Assembly: GCF_005239225.2 (NCBI RefSeq)
Contig: NC_133287.1
Location: 6,491,493-6,555,492 of the forward strand
DNA length: 64,000 nucleotides
Direction: 5' to 3'
From: Populus alba
Lineage: Eukaryota; Streptophyta; Magnoliopsida; Malpighiales; Salicaceae
A program made the position numbers and the translations under genes. Each line of letters starts with the position of its first letter. Position 1 is the first letter of the stretch. The notes beneath the pieces were generated by a model, which worked only from the letters and a program-made list of their open reading frames with translations, was not told the origin of the DNA and ran no database searches. This document shows positions 47,435-59,889 of this stretch, in pieces.

Positions 47435-48641
47435 AACACACTCATGCACACTTTCATGTTCAGTTGCAAGCAAATAGAAAATAGAAAATAGAAATTAAGT
47501 CTTTCCGCAATAACATATATTAGAAAACTGCTTCGAAATTGATAGAACTGAGCAATCTATTCTGCTTAGGGGAAGCTGCCAGGATCCAGCAATGTAAAGG
47601 AAGGGTCTTTGCATTGCAGGACGAGCCAGAGGTTCCACGTGTATGGTTGCCTAATAATGACTCACCTGGTCTGGCAATGGCTAGAGCTTTTGGGGACTTC
47701 TGCTTAAAAGATTTCGGTTTAATTTCTGTTCCGGATGTTTATTATCGCAGCCTTAACAAGAGAGATGAATTCATTATTCTTGCCACAGATGGGGTATTAT
47801 TCCTTTCTTTCATTTTAATCTATTTGAGAGAATCTTTTTCTTATTCTAGGACATTTGGCAAGTTAATGTCTGAGAAGCCTGCTATGTTTCCATGTTTTTG
47901 CCATGATCGTGATAGTTTTTGCTCTACCACTTTGCTGTCCTGCTAATACGAAGCTTTATTGTTATCGGATAATTAGAAAGCGGATGGATCTGCACTCTTG
48001 TTAAGTGCAATAGACAGAGACTGACCACCCACCATCATATGGATGAACTCCATCCCTACTTTTCCAATACTGATATCAGTATTGATATCCTATTAACACA
48101 GGTTTGGGATGTCCTCTCAAATAAGGAAGCTGTTGATATCGTGGCTTCAGCCCCTGGCCGTGCAACAGCAGCCAGGGCTCTTGTAGACTGTGCTGTCCGA
48201 GCATGGAGACTTAAATATCCAACATCCAAGACTGATGATTGTGCAGTTGTATGCCTCTTCCTTGAACATCCATGTGCAGTAAATGGAGAGGTGGAAAAGC
48301 AGGATTTGAGAAAGATTCCTATGGAGCCAGGGGAGCATTTTGTGACTGATGAGAACACTGGTCAATCAGAAACAAAAGAGGATTCTCGTGATCCTATTTT
48401 TATGCATTCGGACACCACACGGAACTCTGACGAGATTGTACCTGTCCCTGAGTTGACAGTGGAAAATCCTTCGGTAACGTGCCAGGGCCAGTCCAAGAGG
48501 AGCCTGGCAGAGTGCATTTCAACTTCAGAGGATGAAGAGTGGTCAGCCCTAGAAGGTATTACAAGGGTTAATAGTTTGCTAAGCCTTCCTAGGCTCTTGT
48601 CTGGTGACAAAAGAGCAGCCAGTTGGCGAAAATGGGTTTGA
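45545..48641 (+). CDS. Protein phosphatase 2C, membrane-anchored type (clade E-like)
   Basis: Five exons (45545-45772, 46060-46449, 47284-47401, 47570-47793, 48102-48641) join in frame to 499 residues. The start MGSCYS offers Gly2 for myristoylation and Cys4 for palmitoylation, so the enzyme is probably held at the plasma membrane. It removes phosphate from Ser/Thr with two Mn/Mg ions. Visible motifs are KKGTNQD (exon 1), FDGHG (Asp93, Gly94), CSGTTAV (195-201), VGDSRAV (215-221), LAMARAFGDF (279-288), ATDG (Asp319) and TDDCAVV (Asp366), so the active site is intact. The 120-residue C-terminal tail is Ser/Glu-rich and ends RAASWRKWV. I relate it to the Arabidopsis PP2C6/33/52 group from memory. 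The exon 3 donor is embedded in a (CT)n microsatellite. Confidence 0.93.
47402..47434 (+). repeat. (CT)n microsatellite at the PP2C exon 3 splice donor
   Basis: Exon 3 ends at 47401 and the intron begins GTCTCTCTCTCT, continuing as about sixteen CT repeats. The donor GT is thus the first base pair of the microsatellite tract. Phase and homology (LKPDLP, then R from the split codon, then EAARIQQ) support this junction. Confidence 0.75.
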
Positions 48642-49472
48642 GAAATCTGAAGCTTCTACACCCATACATATACTCTCAGCAAATGCGGTTTCAATAACTT
48701 CTTTGCAATCAAACGTCAGTCTCCGAAGAGTCAACAGTGCATACGTATTAAGTGTATAACTCTCAAAGGTATTAAGTGTATAACTATCAAAGGCGTGGCC
48801 TTTTGACTGTTCATTATTTCACATATTATTATGGATAACAATAGTGCTTTTTTTTTAAAAAAATCTCACTTTGATCTTTGGATTTTTTTATACGCAAGTG
48901 AGCCCTATGAGTCCAAATTAGAACCTAATTACATGTTTCTTGGAGGTGAGGGTTGAATTGAAAGATAAAAAATTAAAATAAAAAAATCAAGTAAAATAAG
49001 TGGCAGGTTTGCATTTGGTTAAAAAAGTTCATTTGTGTTCCTCATTTTTTAAAGTTATTTGTTAATCGGTTCCTATACTTTTTTTAAAATATATCTTGGT
49101 ATCAAAATTTATTTTCCTTCTTTTTTTAGTTCTTTTTTCGGTGGAGAAGAGAAAGGGTGTTGTTGGATTCGGCTTAGAAAGTTGGTATTGGGGAAGATTT
49201 AGGCCACCAAAACGATCGATTTCTATATCAAATGGTTTCATATAATGAAGAGGGTTACAATTAGATATTCTTTTACCTTGAAAACACTTAAAAAATAGAT
49301 TTAAGCTTAGAAAGATTTTTTATTTCGAGTTTTGGATTATTTTTTTTTCTTCTTTTTTAGAGGTTATGAATTGGTTTAACAAGAGTTTTAGGGTGTTTTC
49401 TAAGTGTTTTGGGTAAAATCATGGGTTAAAATGAGTTTTTTGGTCCAAAAAACAAATAATCCTATTTTTCTA
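48642..49472. other. 3' flank of PP2C and intergenic DNA
   Basis: 48650-48830 is probably 3' UTR; it holds a short duplication ('ggtattaagtgtataactctcaaag' like, at about 48744-48795). The rest is AT-rich with no gene recognised. Confidence 0.5.
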
Positions 49473-49480
49473 GCTATACT
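49473..49480. repeat. Left 8-bp target duplication of the hAT element
   Basis: GCTATACT here is identical to 53808-53815 on the other side of the element. Eight bases is the length expected for hAT insertion. Confidence 0.85.
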
Positions 49481-49654
49481 CAGTGTTTTAAGACCCGGCC
49501 TGACGGGTCGACCCGGGCCGGGTCTAAGTAAAAAACAAGTTGGGAATTGGCCCGGCCAAACCCGGTCGACCCGGGACCGGGCCGGCTCGGCCAAACCAGG
49601 CTGAGACCCGGGTTTATTATTATTTTTTTATACTCTCATGCCCGAAACGATGTT

Positions 49655-49686
49655 GTTTTGGCTTTTTACAATTAAAAAGCCAAAAC
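49655..49686. repeat. Perfect inverted repeat inside the hAT element
   Basis: The arms GTTTTGGCTTTTT (49655-49667) and AAAAAGCCAAAAC (49674-49686) are exact reverse complements of 13 bp around a 6-bp loop. They lie between the GC-rich subterminal cluster and the transposase leader. Confidence 0.8.
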
Positions 49687-50787
49687 GACAAGAGCAGAGA
49701 CCAGAGAGACGAATGCATTGCAGTCTTGCAGACCAGCAGAAGTGAGAAGAAGACCTAATTTAGAAATTGTCAAACCTATTTCTCTCTCAGTCGCGAAGAA
49801 GAGCAGATGAGCAGAAGACTCTTGATCGCCATTTCAATTCTGAGCATAAGGTTAGATGAGTTTTTACTTGTTTCTTTCTTCTTTCACCTTTCGTTATCCT
49901 CTGTTTCATCTTCTTCCCTCTGTTGAACTTGCAGGAGAGTATAACAGTGGCATCGATTCTTCCCTTTGTTTAGTTTGTTGATCCATTGGTTCTTCCCTCT
50001 GTTGACCCATCGATTCTTCCCATCGATTGACCCATCGGTTCTTCCCACAGGTATGTATCTCGACCTTTTTTTTCTTTTTTTTTTTCTACGACTTCAAATG
50101 GTCAATTGTGAATATTTTGTTTGCTTTGAATATTGTTGTGAATATTGTTGTCCCTGTTTGTTTGTGTGAAATGTGAATATTGATGTAGCTGTGAATATTG
50201 TTGTTAATTTTTTGCTGTCCCTGTTTGTTGACTTCTGCTTAATTTGTAGCTGTGAATATTCTTACATTCGTTGAACTACAGTTGTGAGAATTTTGGTGGG
50301 TTGGCCGTAATGTTTTCTCTCTTAGAATATGTAGCTTTTGTGTATCCATCGGCATAGGAATTCCTTAAATATTATTTCGTCCTATTTGTGATTTTCAAAT
50401 GCTACACAAAAGCTGCAATGACAAAGAGGCTGAAATTTAGTTTGAATTACATGAGAGATTAATTTCTCTTTACAGCTAATTAAAGGTTGGATTCTAGCTA
50501 AGGTTGTGCTTGATGGATTTTTTTATACAATGGTGTGATTAAGAGAGCATGTGTTACAAAAGCATATTGATAATTAATTCTTTAGGTTATTTTTTTCCTT
50601 TAAGTTTTGCTGCAATTGGATGACATATTGAGCACAAATCTAAATTAATTTCATTAAATCCTGCTTATTTGCCTAGGTGAGATTAAACATGACCTTAAGA
50701 AAAATATTTTTTAATTATGATAGTAATTAATAATCTGGTTGAAAGAATTTTCCAATGATATCTTATAAATTATGACAGGTCCTTAAA

Positions 50788-53498
50788 ATGTCTTCACATG
50801 ATGGTAGTACTCCAAGTAGTGATCTTTCAACGGCCCAATCATCTCAACCTTTAATTTCCATGTCAAGTGGTAGTAGAGGAAGAACAGATTTGGCATGGGG
50901 TCATTGTAGAGAAGCTCCTGAACTTAGTGTTGGATGTAAAAAAACTAAATTAGTATGTTTATATTGTGCTAAAGTATTTGCGGGTGGTGGGATTAATCGA
51001 TTTAAGCAACATTTAGCTAGAGCTAAAGGAGAAGTTGAACAATGTCGCAAATGTCCTCCTGATGTTCGACATCAAATGCTTTTGAACCTTAAAGGAAATG
51101 TTGAAACAAAAAAATAGTTAAAGAAATGCAAGCAGATTTCAATCCATTTAAAGCACAATAAAAGGAGCATGAATAGATGATGATTAGGCAATTAGAAGAT
51201 GATGATGGTGATGGTGATGATGAGGAGGATGATGAGGATGTCAATACTAAAAAACATATGTTACCATCGAAGGTTGCAAAAAAGAAAAAGATTCAAAGCA
51301 CTGTAAAACAATCAACTACAAGTTATGGAAAGCAGAAGAAATCTACAACATTAGGGACATATTTCATGCCGAGAACAACTCCTAGTGCTCAGAAGTCTCT
51401 TCAGAATTGTTGGCAAAGGAAAAAAGCAGTTGAACGGTGTGATCTTGCTTTAGCGAAGTGGATGTTTGATGCATGTGTGCCATTTAATGATGTTAACTCT
51501 GTGTATTATTAGCATGCCATAGATGCTGTAACAGCCATGGGTCCTGGTTATAAAGGACCAAACTTGCATGTTATCCGTGGTTATTATTTGGCAAAAGCGG
51601 TTGATGAAGTGAAGATTTATGTTGAGAGTTATCGAGAGATTTGGAAGAAGACTGGTTGCACATTAATGGCTGATGGATGGACAGATCAGAAGAGGAGGAA
51701 TTTAATTAACTTTTTAGTTTATTGTCCTAAAGGAACAGTTTTTTTGAAAACCGTGGATGTATCAGATGTCTCAAAGACTGCTAGATTGTTGTATCAGTTG
51801 TTTAGAGAGGTTATTTTGTATGTTGGGGTTGAAAAAATTGTGCATATGGTGACTGATAATGCTGCAAATTATGTTGTTGCTGGATGGTTATTGATGGAAG
51901 AATTTCCTTCAATATTTTGGTCTCCTTGTGCTGCTCATTGCATCAACCTCATACTTCAGGACATTGGTAAATTGCAGTCAGTTTGTTGTGTTGTTGAGCA
52001 TGCTTTTGGTATCACAAAGTACATTTATAATCATTGTTATCCATTGTGTTTGATGAGGAAGTTCATTGGAGAAAAAGAAATATTTCGTTCAGCTCTTACT
52101 TGTTTTGCCAACAATTTCATTGCATTGCAAAGCATTTTGGCTTATAAAGATGAGTTGAGAGCTATGGTGACATCTAGGGAATAGGTCTCATCTGTTTATG
52201 CTAAAGATATCAAAGGAAAAAAGTTTGTTGAGAGTGTGCTAGACTCTTTGTTTTGGGAAGAATGTGCAATAATTGTGCGAATGAGTGAACCTTTAGTTCG
52301 AGTTCTACGATTGGTTGATGGTGATGATAAACTTTCGATGAGATATTTGTATGATGCTATTCATCATGCAAAATAAGAAATGATAAGGAGATTTCAAAAG
52401 AGAAAGCCTAGAGTGAAACCTTTCATAGACATTATCAATAATCAATGGGATGGACAATTTTATAGAAGTCTTTATGAAACGATATTTTGGTTGAATCCTC
52501 GATTTCAATATGATGCAAATATAATGGATAAGCATATGAGCACCATTTCTGGACTTCTAGATGTTCTTGAGAAGTATGCACATGAAAATCTACCATTGCA
52601 AAGTAAGATTACAAGTGAGATGAGGTTTTTTAGGAATGTTGAACATGACTTTGGTTGAGCGTCCGCAATAAATAATCGCACCTTTATGCCTCCAAGTATA
52701 TAATTTTTATATTTAAAAATATTATTTGACATAGTTTTACACTTTTACTTTTTTTTTTTTTTGTATAGATGAATGGTGGATGACATATGGAACCAACGCT
52801 CTAAATCTACAACAATTGGCTATACGAGTGTTAAGTCAAACTTGTAGTTCTTCGGGATGTGAGAGAAATTAGAGTATTTTTGAACATATTCATTCCAAGA
52901 AGAGAAATAGATTGGAGCACCAAAGGCTTGATGACCTTGTTTACGTCCATTGTAATCTAAGATTGAAACAAAAGTATTTTTCTTTTCTCTAATTCCTTAA
53001 ATATTATTTTATCTTATGTAGTAGCATTATTAATACTTATATTGTGTTTACCTTCACTTTTAATATATAGGAATTATTGGAAAGGATGAAATTATGATCC
53101 AATTAATGTTGAGACAATTTTTGACATTAAAAATTGGGTAGTCGAAGATGACCCATCAATCTTGACAACGGAAGAAGTAGAGAGTTTTCACCAAGCTCTA
53201 CCAACTATGACCATACAAGATACTTTAGTTGATGGTAATTAATGATTTATTATTTAGTGATAAATATTATTTAAAATAAAGTTTTGTTTAACACATAATA
53301 TTTATTTTTTAATTGTGTTTGAAATGTAGATGCCATAAATGTTAATGATATTGAAGATGATTGTGACGATGAAGTTTCAAAGGAGCATGTTGATGATTTA
53401 TTAGGTGTTGACGAGATTGGCTCCATTCTATCGACATTTGATCCAAATTTTTTTTCCATGGACACAGAAAAACTTAATGTGTTAATTCAACATAAGTG
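50788..53498 (+). pseudogene. hAT-family transposase, degenerate
   Basis: The first segment (50788-51116, 109 aa) contains a BED-type zinc finger (residues CLYCAKVF, then FKQHLARAK and C..C further on). The frame shifts at the A run near 51105-51113. The next frame carries stops near 51158, 51174, 51510, 52182 and 52374 but still shows DUF659/ribonuclease-H-like text: GCTLMADGWTDQKRRNLINF, HMVTDNAANYV, SPCAAHCINLILQDI. The last part is the hAT dimerisation domain (LNLQQLAIRVLSQTCSSSGC, then a stop where W is usual, HSKKRNRLEHQRL), split by likely introns at about 52693-52769 and 52974-53070. The role was cut-and-paste transposition; this copy is inactive. Confidence 0.88.
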
Positions 53499-53512
53499 AA
53501 TGGGTTGTTGAT

Positions 53513-53592
53513 TTAGAATTTATGTGGTTGGATGTTTTGTTTTAAATATTTTAGAATTTATGTGGTTGGATGTTTTGTTTTAAATATTTTAG
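53513..53592 (+). repeat. 38-bp tandem duplication after the transposase
   Basis: Units 53513-53550 and 53551-53588 are identical (starting TTAGAATTTATGTGGTTGGA), and a third copy begins at 53589 but diverges after TTAGAATTTAT. Confidence 0.85.
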
Positions 53593-53807
53593 AATTTATA
53601 TTTGGTTTGTATTTTGGATATTGAATTAAATTTATGTTGTTGGTTTATAATTTAAATTTAGTTTAAGTAAGTGTTGTATTGTAGTTAGTTATGTGTTGTT
53701 TTTTTTTTTTTTTTATAGGTTTTTTTGGGTTGACCCGGGTCAACCCATTTGACCCGTGACCCAGAAGGTCGACCGGGTCAATGACCGGGTCAGGTTTCAA
53801 AATTATG

Positions 53808-53815
53808 GCTATACT
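53808..53815. repeat. Right 8-bp target duplication of the hAT element
   Basis: GCTATACT follows the right terminal CAAAATTATG and matches 49473-49480. Confidence 0.85.
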
Positions 53816-56090
53816 AGTGGCTGGATTTTGGAAATTTTAGACAACACATAATCTATCTTTTTCAAAGAAATTGAAATGGATGATGTGTCGTCCGTCCCAT
53901 TAAACAAAAAAACAATTAAAAGCCTGCATGCGAGCCTTTTCTTGATTGGGCTGGGCACTAGGCTAACCTCATTCTTTTTTTTTTTTTTTTTCATTTCTTT
54001 TATAATAATGGCTTTTTATGTGTTTTTCAAATAATTTCTATAATTTCTATAATTTTAATTAATATCCATTCTCTATGAAAGTTTTTGGATTTTTAGACTT
54101 TCTTGAATAGCGATTATGTTTTAATTATATTGGGTGTATAGAGTTTTTTCAAAGATTAGTATGATTCATCTATAATTTTTTTGTATATTTTATATAGATT
54201 AAATATTTTTTTATAATATTTTTAATAGTTGCAACCTTGCATAGTATTTTTTTTTTTTACTTTTATTTTGTTCAATAAATTTTATGTGTATCAATCTTTA
54301 TTACAAATTAATTTTTATAAATAAATTCATCAGACACAACTAGGTAAATAATTTGTGTTGCAATATTAAATATTTCTATCTACATTTATATCTTAATTTT
54401 TCTAATTATGTTTTTATTTATTATTGATCTTTTTTTTTTTTACATAATAGTTAATGATTTATTTAATTAGATGCGTGCATAAATTTTTCAATTTACATTT
54501 ATGATTTGTTTTGTGTAATAAACTACGTTGAAAAATTCAACATGTACAAGTTTATTTGATCATGTATTAGTGTTTTTAATTTGATCTTTATTTTTTATGA
54601 TTTTTTCCACGAACATTTTTTATAAAAAATTTTGTTTTTTTTAATTTCATCTATCAATTCAAGTTGTTATTGTATTGTTTTTTTTTTTTTTTTTTATCCT
54701 CACTAATCATTTTTTTAGATATCTATGTCTTCCTATTTTCCATCATTGCTTCTTTTTTTTTTTTTTTCCCAATATGATTTATAAAACCAATTTTTTTAGT
54801 TGGTTGGAGCTAAAATATATTTACGACATTAAAATATTTTATTTGAAAAATAATATAAATCCGCAGCGTATCGTGATCACCAATAACTAGTAAACTACAA
54901 CTAAAACAAGGTAACATACTTATTTGTTGAAATTCTTAAATAATTAATTCTTCCTCACTTGATATATACGATCAATCACCTAGAATTCCAACAATATTAA
55001 CTTATCTAGATGAACTTCCATAAACTCAAGAAAATTATATTCCAATATCTTTAAACAAAGACTAAAGTTAAACTCTAGAATACGAGGAAAAAATAAAGAG
55101 AAAAGTCAAAATTCTGCAAATTTCTGTCCAGAAACAATCCTCTTTCAGGCCCCGATTCAGACGTCAACTCCTCCTCTGCTGACCTCTGCTTTTCCTATTT
55201 CTATCGATCGCTGATTACTTGTTTTTCATTTGATATATAGAAGACTACTGATGCTATCTAACCCAGCCCACATGCAATTATTACAATCATGGATGTATCA
55301 TCTGCGGCCACCAATAATTCCTTCTGCTCCCTTGCCTATTCATGGTTCAATTTAATAATCACAGAGCTAAAATGATTCTCCGTTGGCAGACCAAGCAGTT
55401 AAAGAGGTATTATTATTACTTCTTGTGTTCAACTGCCATGGTTAGCCTAGCTATCTATCTGCTAGATTTTGTTGATTGATGATCTTGGTTGGGACTGGGA
55501 TTTCTTGACATATGGTTCGATGCTCATTGCTACAAGTTCATGTTCTTCTTTGGTGGCCCCGATTCCACACCAAACTGGCTAAAAAACAATTTTGTAGAGA
55601 TTATTCTTTGCTTTGCCTGTACTTTTCTTTTTCGATTTTGTACACAATGAGCGAGCAACTTATCCAGCTTTTATGTTATGTTATGCCATGCTTTACATTA
55701 ACTGTTGTTATTATTGAAATTATGTAACAATGGTAGACGATTGGAATTCACTATTTGTTTTCTGCAGAATGTAAACTGATACATTTGAAGATCAAAACCA
55801 GTATTAAAAACAAAAATGTCAGTCTGAAAAAAATCATTCTGATTATACTTGATCTTGTTGTGTGCTTAAAGTTGAGGAATATAGCACTAAATATATCTTC
55901 CCACCAGTCCTGCCATTCGTCAACCCCTGGCCTGTTGCATGGTTAGCTTTAGTTGAACTGAGCTCCAAGCCTCAACAGTCAACATGGTAATTATGAGCAT
56001 CGATCCCTTCCGAGCAGTGATCACACCATGGAAGACTTAATTAGCAACAGAATGGGAGTTAATTAGCAGAGCTTTCAAAACAGTCTATTT
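53816..56090. other. Intergenic DNA, no gene recognised
   Basis: 53950-54780 is T-rich repeat-like DNA with several poly-T runs. 54850-55960 is more mixed and lies 3' of the minus-strand receptor kinase. ORFs up to 71 codons show no family resemblance. No RNA gene seen. Confidence 0.5.
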
Positions 56091-58213
56091 CTACTCATTT
56101 TCTTGGTTTGTTCGATCAATCTCTTCTATCCTTCTCAACACTTCACTCATCTTAGGTCGTTTTTCTGGTTCCATATCTGTACACTGCAGAGCTATTTCTG
56201 TCAGCTTCAACATCTCATCATGCCCTGCACTTGAAGCCAATATCTCTACATCTAATATGTCTGTTGACCAATCATTATTCACTACCATTCTAACCCATTC
56301 AGAAAGATCATCCACTTTTTCTTCGTTTCTTGCTGGAGAAGTCTCTTCTGGAACCTTCCCAGTTATGACCTCTAAAAGGATGATTCCAAAGCAGTATACA
56401 TCAGCTTTGTGTGTTAGCTTCTTCCCTTGACAGAATTCTGGCGACCTGCCAATAGCTAGTCTTTCGGATGATTTCCGAGAAGGCAGCAGAGGCAAGAAGC
56501 TATAGTTTGTGAGCTTAGAATGGTAACTTTGGCGATCTCTGTGGATTAACACATTAGATGATTTGAGGTTGGCATGAGGGACCTTGTGCGAAGGTAATGA
56601 CTGGTGAAGGAAAGCCATACCCTTCGCTATGTCTTTGATTATTGACAGTCTTGCAGCCCAATTCAAAGGGACTCTTCCAGCTTCTCTATTCTCTAGCACC
56701 CACAGGTATATATAAAATGTCAGAAAACAAATTAGTTATGACAATGTACGTAGTTCTTTGCAATTTTGTCATAAATTATTTTGGAGGACCAGAAATTGAC
56801 ACAAATAATCACCAAGATGATTGAAAGCGAGAGAAGTTGAACTAACCATGCAACAGCTCAAATAAACTTCCATCTGGTACAAACTCATAGACAATCAGCT
56901 TTTCCTGCTTGGAATAGTGAAAGGAGATGATATGCACAAGGTTTTCGTGCCTCATCCTTCCCAGCAGCAGCATCTGCTGAATAAATTCCTTCTTGCTCAA
57001 GCTGTTCATGTACTTTACTGTCTTAACCGCAACAACAGCACCTGATTCCAGGTTTGCACTGTACGTAGTCCCAAGTTTCCCCTTTCCTAACACTTCCGCA
57101 GATGCTCTTAGTAAATCATCCAAATCAAAAACAGGTATATTCTTGTCGAAAAATGGTAACTCTATTCTTCTTTCAGGATCCTCAGTGCTTTGAGAATGCG
57201 GCATTTTCTTGTCTGTCCCCTCTGGTGAACTATCATCCCCTATTGGAAAATGGAAATTGAACCATAAAAAAACAAAAATAAAATAAAACTAAAAGCCTAT
57301 GATGTAAAAGAATTGAAACATGTAGCCAATCATGTGGCAAATTCAAGATAATCATTGTTATACCTGCCTGCTGTTCTTTTGGTGTTTCCACTTCTTGTGC
57401 CTTCTTATAACAACAAAAGAAAACAAACATGACCATCAACGGAACAAGAGCTACTACAACCACAATCAAGACAATGATCCAAATTGGAAGCTTCCTTTTC
57501 TTGCTCTGTGGTGGACTTACTGGAGGAGATGGAGACGGCACAAGCGGAGCAGGAGGCAGAACCGGGCATGGTTCCAATGGAATCCCACAGAGATTTGAGT
57601 TATGATCATAGGAGCTCTCTGAGAACCTCCGAAGGACATCAGTGTCAGGAATGGTGCCTTGAAGATGATTGTAGGACACATTAAAAAGGGTCAGTGTTGG
57701 TTGGTTAAAAGGCGGTATCTCCCCATCTAAATAATTCTGTTGCAACTCCAATTGTTTCAAGTTTGGCAGTTCAATGCATTCAGATGGAATTGAACCAGTC
57801 AAACGATTGTATGAAAAGAAGACAGATTCCAAATGCACAAGATTGCTGAGATTAGGAAGCGGCCCATTTATTGAATTGTTTCTGAAACTAAGATTAGCCA
57901 AGAAAGTAATGTTTTGTAAAAAGGCAGGTGGGAGAGAACCCGTGAGCTGGACTCCTTCAAGCACAAGACTAACCACATGCCAATTAGAACAAGTAATGCC
58001 TGACCATTGACTGGAATTTTTGTGACAAGGGGGTCCAGTCCAATTTCCATGCAAATCCAAAGTAGAACTGACCGAATCTCTTATCTGCATCAACGCTTCT
58101 TTTTCTTCAGGAAAGAACTCCTTGCTTTGATATAATGAATGAATAGACATGGGAGCAATGTATAGGGAAAAGAAAACAACATATGTTGTAACAGCAGCCA
58201 AATTCATGATCAT
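56091..58213 (-). CDS. LRR receptor-like protein kinase, probably catalytically inactive
   Basis: Exons 58213-57364, 57239-56847 and 56692-56091 join in frame to 614 residues. A signal peptide (1 to about 27) precedes an LRR N-terminal domain with the cap cysteine motif (PPCHKNSSQWSGITC, 61-75). About five LRRs follow (LTGSLP, INGPLP, LTGSIP, LDGEIP, LQGTIP), then a proline-rich stalk (217-235) and one membrane helix (244-268). The kinase domain keeps VAVK (Lys356) and the P-loop GKGKLGTTYS, but the HRD position reads HAN (454-456) and the DFG position reads NYS (477-479). This matches the LRR-III group, many of which signal without catalysis. ADVYCFGIILLEVITGK is conserved. It probably acts at the plasma membrane as a receptor scaffold; the ligand is unknown. 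Confidence 0.92.
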
Positions 58214-59449
58214 GTCTTATGAAATTGAAGAAAGGAGAGACATGGGCTTAGCTGGTGATTGAAAGTGCAATGATTGATGGTGATCAGAAGAATTAAAACT
58301 TGGGTTTCAAGCATTAATTGATTGCATAAATAAAGTCATTGCTTTTCTTTACTGTTAGGACTAGCACTAGAGTTTGACGATGTGCACTAGGCAAGGTCGC
58401 AGCGATTCCAGAGTTTTTCCTTGCACAAATTAAGCGGAAACAACAAAGAAAATTATAAAATGTAGGATATAATAACAATGTGACAGCAGATGCTTCCTTA
58501 ATTGGTATATAAATTGTTCAGGATTCTTTTTTCTCCCTCATTGTTCTTAAGACTGGTGAGCTGTTCCTTGGTTAATGAATGAAAATGGATTTGAATATTG
58601 TACATGTAATTAGAAAATATTGCTCTTGTTTTTATACGTGGAGGGAGGAATAAGGCTAAAGGAAAGTCAAAGGAGACAAAGTATGCAAGAAAGGCAGGTT
58701 CACCAACTGGAAATTGTTCTATATAATGCGATACCACTCATTGTCAATAACAGCTCATATTAAAATTATACTTTAATATATTAATGACGATGAAGGTATC
58801 TGGACCATACTATATATCTTGCATTAATCAATAAAGCATGGTTTTATGAGAACTTTTATCATTCCAATTTACGGGGAAAAGGACAATTATATATAATTAG
58901 CTAGCCAATATTCAAAATGAACTGTAGAATAAAATTATAACAAAAGAAGCATTGTAATTATTCTATATATTATCCAAAAACACCTGTTACTGTTATGTAA
59001 ACATGGAGAATGTTTGAGTTGGTGCACTTTGTAACACGAGTAAAAGGAAGAAAGTTTATCCTGCAGTGAGTGAAAAGAACCACTTCTCCAAAATGTTTTT
59101 AATGATTGGATTTTTGATGATGTAATAAATGAGCGACTACATTGATGGATGAATCTTCTCTCGTAAACTATTTGATGGATCTTTATATATATATGAATAT
59201 TTATTATAATATTAAAAGATGGGCACTCTTAAATTAAAATTATAGTGAGATTAATTTTCCTAATTAATTTATTGATAAATGTGACTATTGAAATTAAACC
59301 AGCCGTGTAGTTTCATTGTGTTGTTAGAAGATAAGTCTTTTTCTTTTTTTCTTTTATTATTTCTAAAGAGAGAAATCAATCAAGAATTACCTGAAAAGAA
59401 GGAAGAACAGTGGGAGGAAGAAACAAGACTTGCAACAATTTTGTGCCAT
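58214..59449. other. Upstream region of the receptor kinase gene; no other gene
   Basis: Read on the minus strand, this is the 5' side of the LRR kinase. No ORF is supported. A short (TA)n run at 59182-59195 and AT-rich DNA fill the rest. Confidence 0.45.
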
Positions 59450-59783
59450 TCAGTGAACCAGATACACCAAATCGAAAACTGAAGGCATAATAGTCTGTTC
59501 GACAATAGAAACGGGCCCATTTTCTCCAGCAAATATAGCCTGTCGTAAGACCTCATCATTCAAAGGGGGTAGATAGAAATGTCTAGATAAGTTCAATGTT
59601 TTCCAGGAATCTCTTTTCTTATCACGCGAACTTTGACACACGGTGATAGCTGGATTTTCTGGACAGAGTGTTGCCTGTAGGGGAAGTTCATCCACAGCAC
59701 TTGTATTCATGTGCTCTTGTACCAGATCAGAAGAGTCAATCCCAAAATTGTATGCACGTTTTAAATCGATCACCTTTCTCTGT
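59450..59783 (-). other. Orphan exon-like open frame next to the copia LTR
   Basis: On the minus strand a good acceptor (TTAATACAATATTACAG) ends at about 59784 and the following frame stays open for about 110 codons to a TGA at 59450. The content is protein-like, with QEHMNTSAVDELPLQATLCP and later SWKTLNLSRHFYLPPLNDEV. I do not recognise the family. No upstream exon is visible before the copia element that begins at 59890, so it may be the last exon of a gene cut off by the insertion, or a captured gene fragment. Confidence 0.4.
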
Positions 59784-59889
59784 AATATTGTATTAATCAA
59801 TAACTTGTGCAAGGATTCACCATCCTCGCCCCTTACTGATCATGGAAGACACCAAAGGAGTAACGCTCTTTGATTTGCTTTGCTCATCT

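Larger units (their letters stand above)
49481..53807 (+). mobile_element. 4.3-kb hAT transposon with TIRs and target duplication
   Basis: The left end is CAGTGTTTTAAGACCCGG and the reverse complement of the right end is CATAATTTTGAAACCTGA; both share the pattern CAnnnTTTTnAnACC. The octamer GCTATACT flanks both sides. Just inside each end are GC-rich subterminal clusters of GACCCG/CGGGTC motifs (about 49490-49610 and 53728-53796), which hAT transposases typically bind. The interior holds a broken transposase at 50788-53498, a 13-bp-arm hairpin at 49655-49686 and a 38-bp tandem repeat at 53513-53588. The element was once autonomous in size but cannot code for an intact protein now. Confidence 0.9.
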
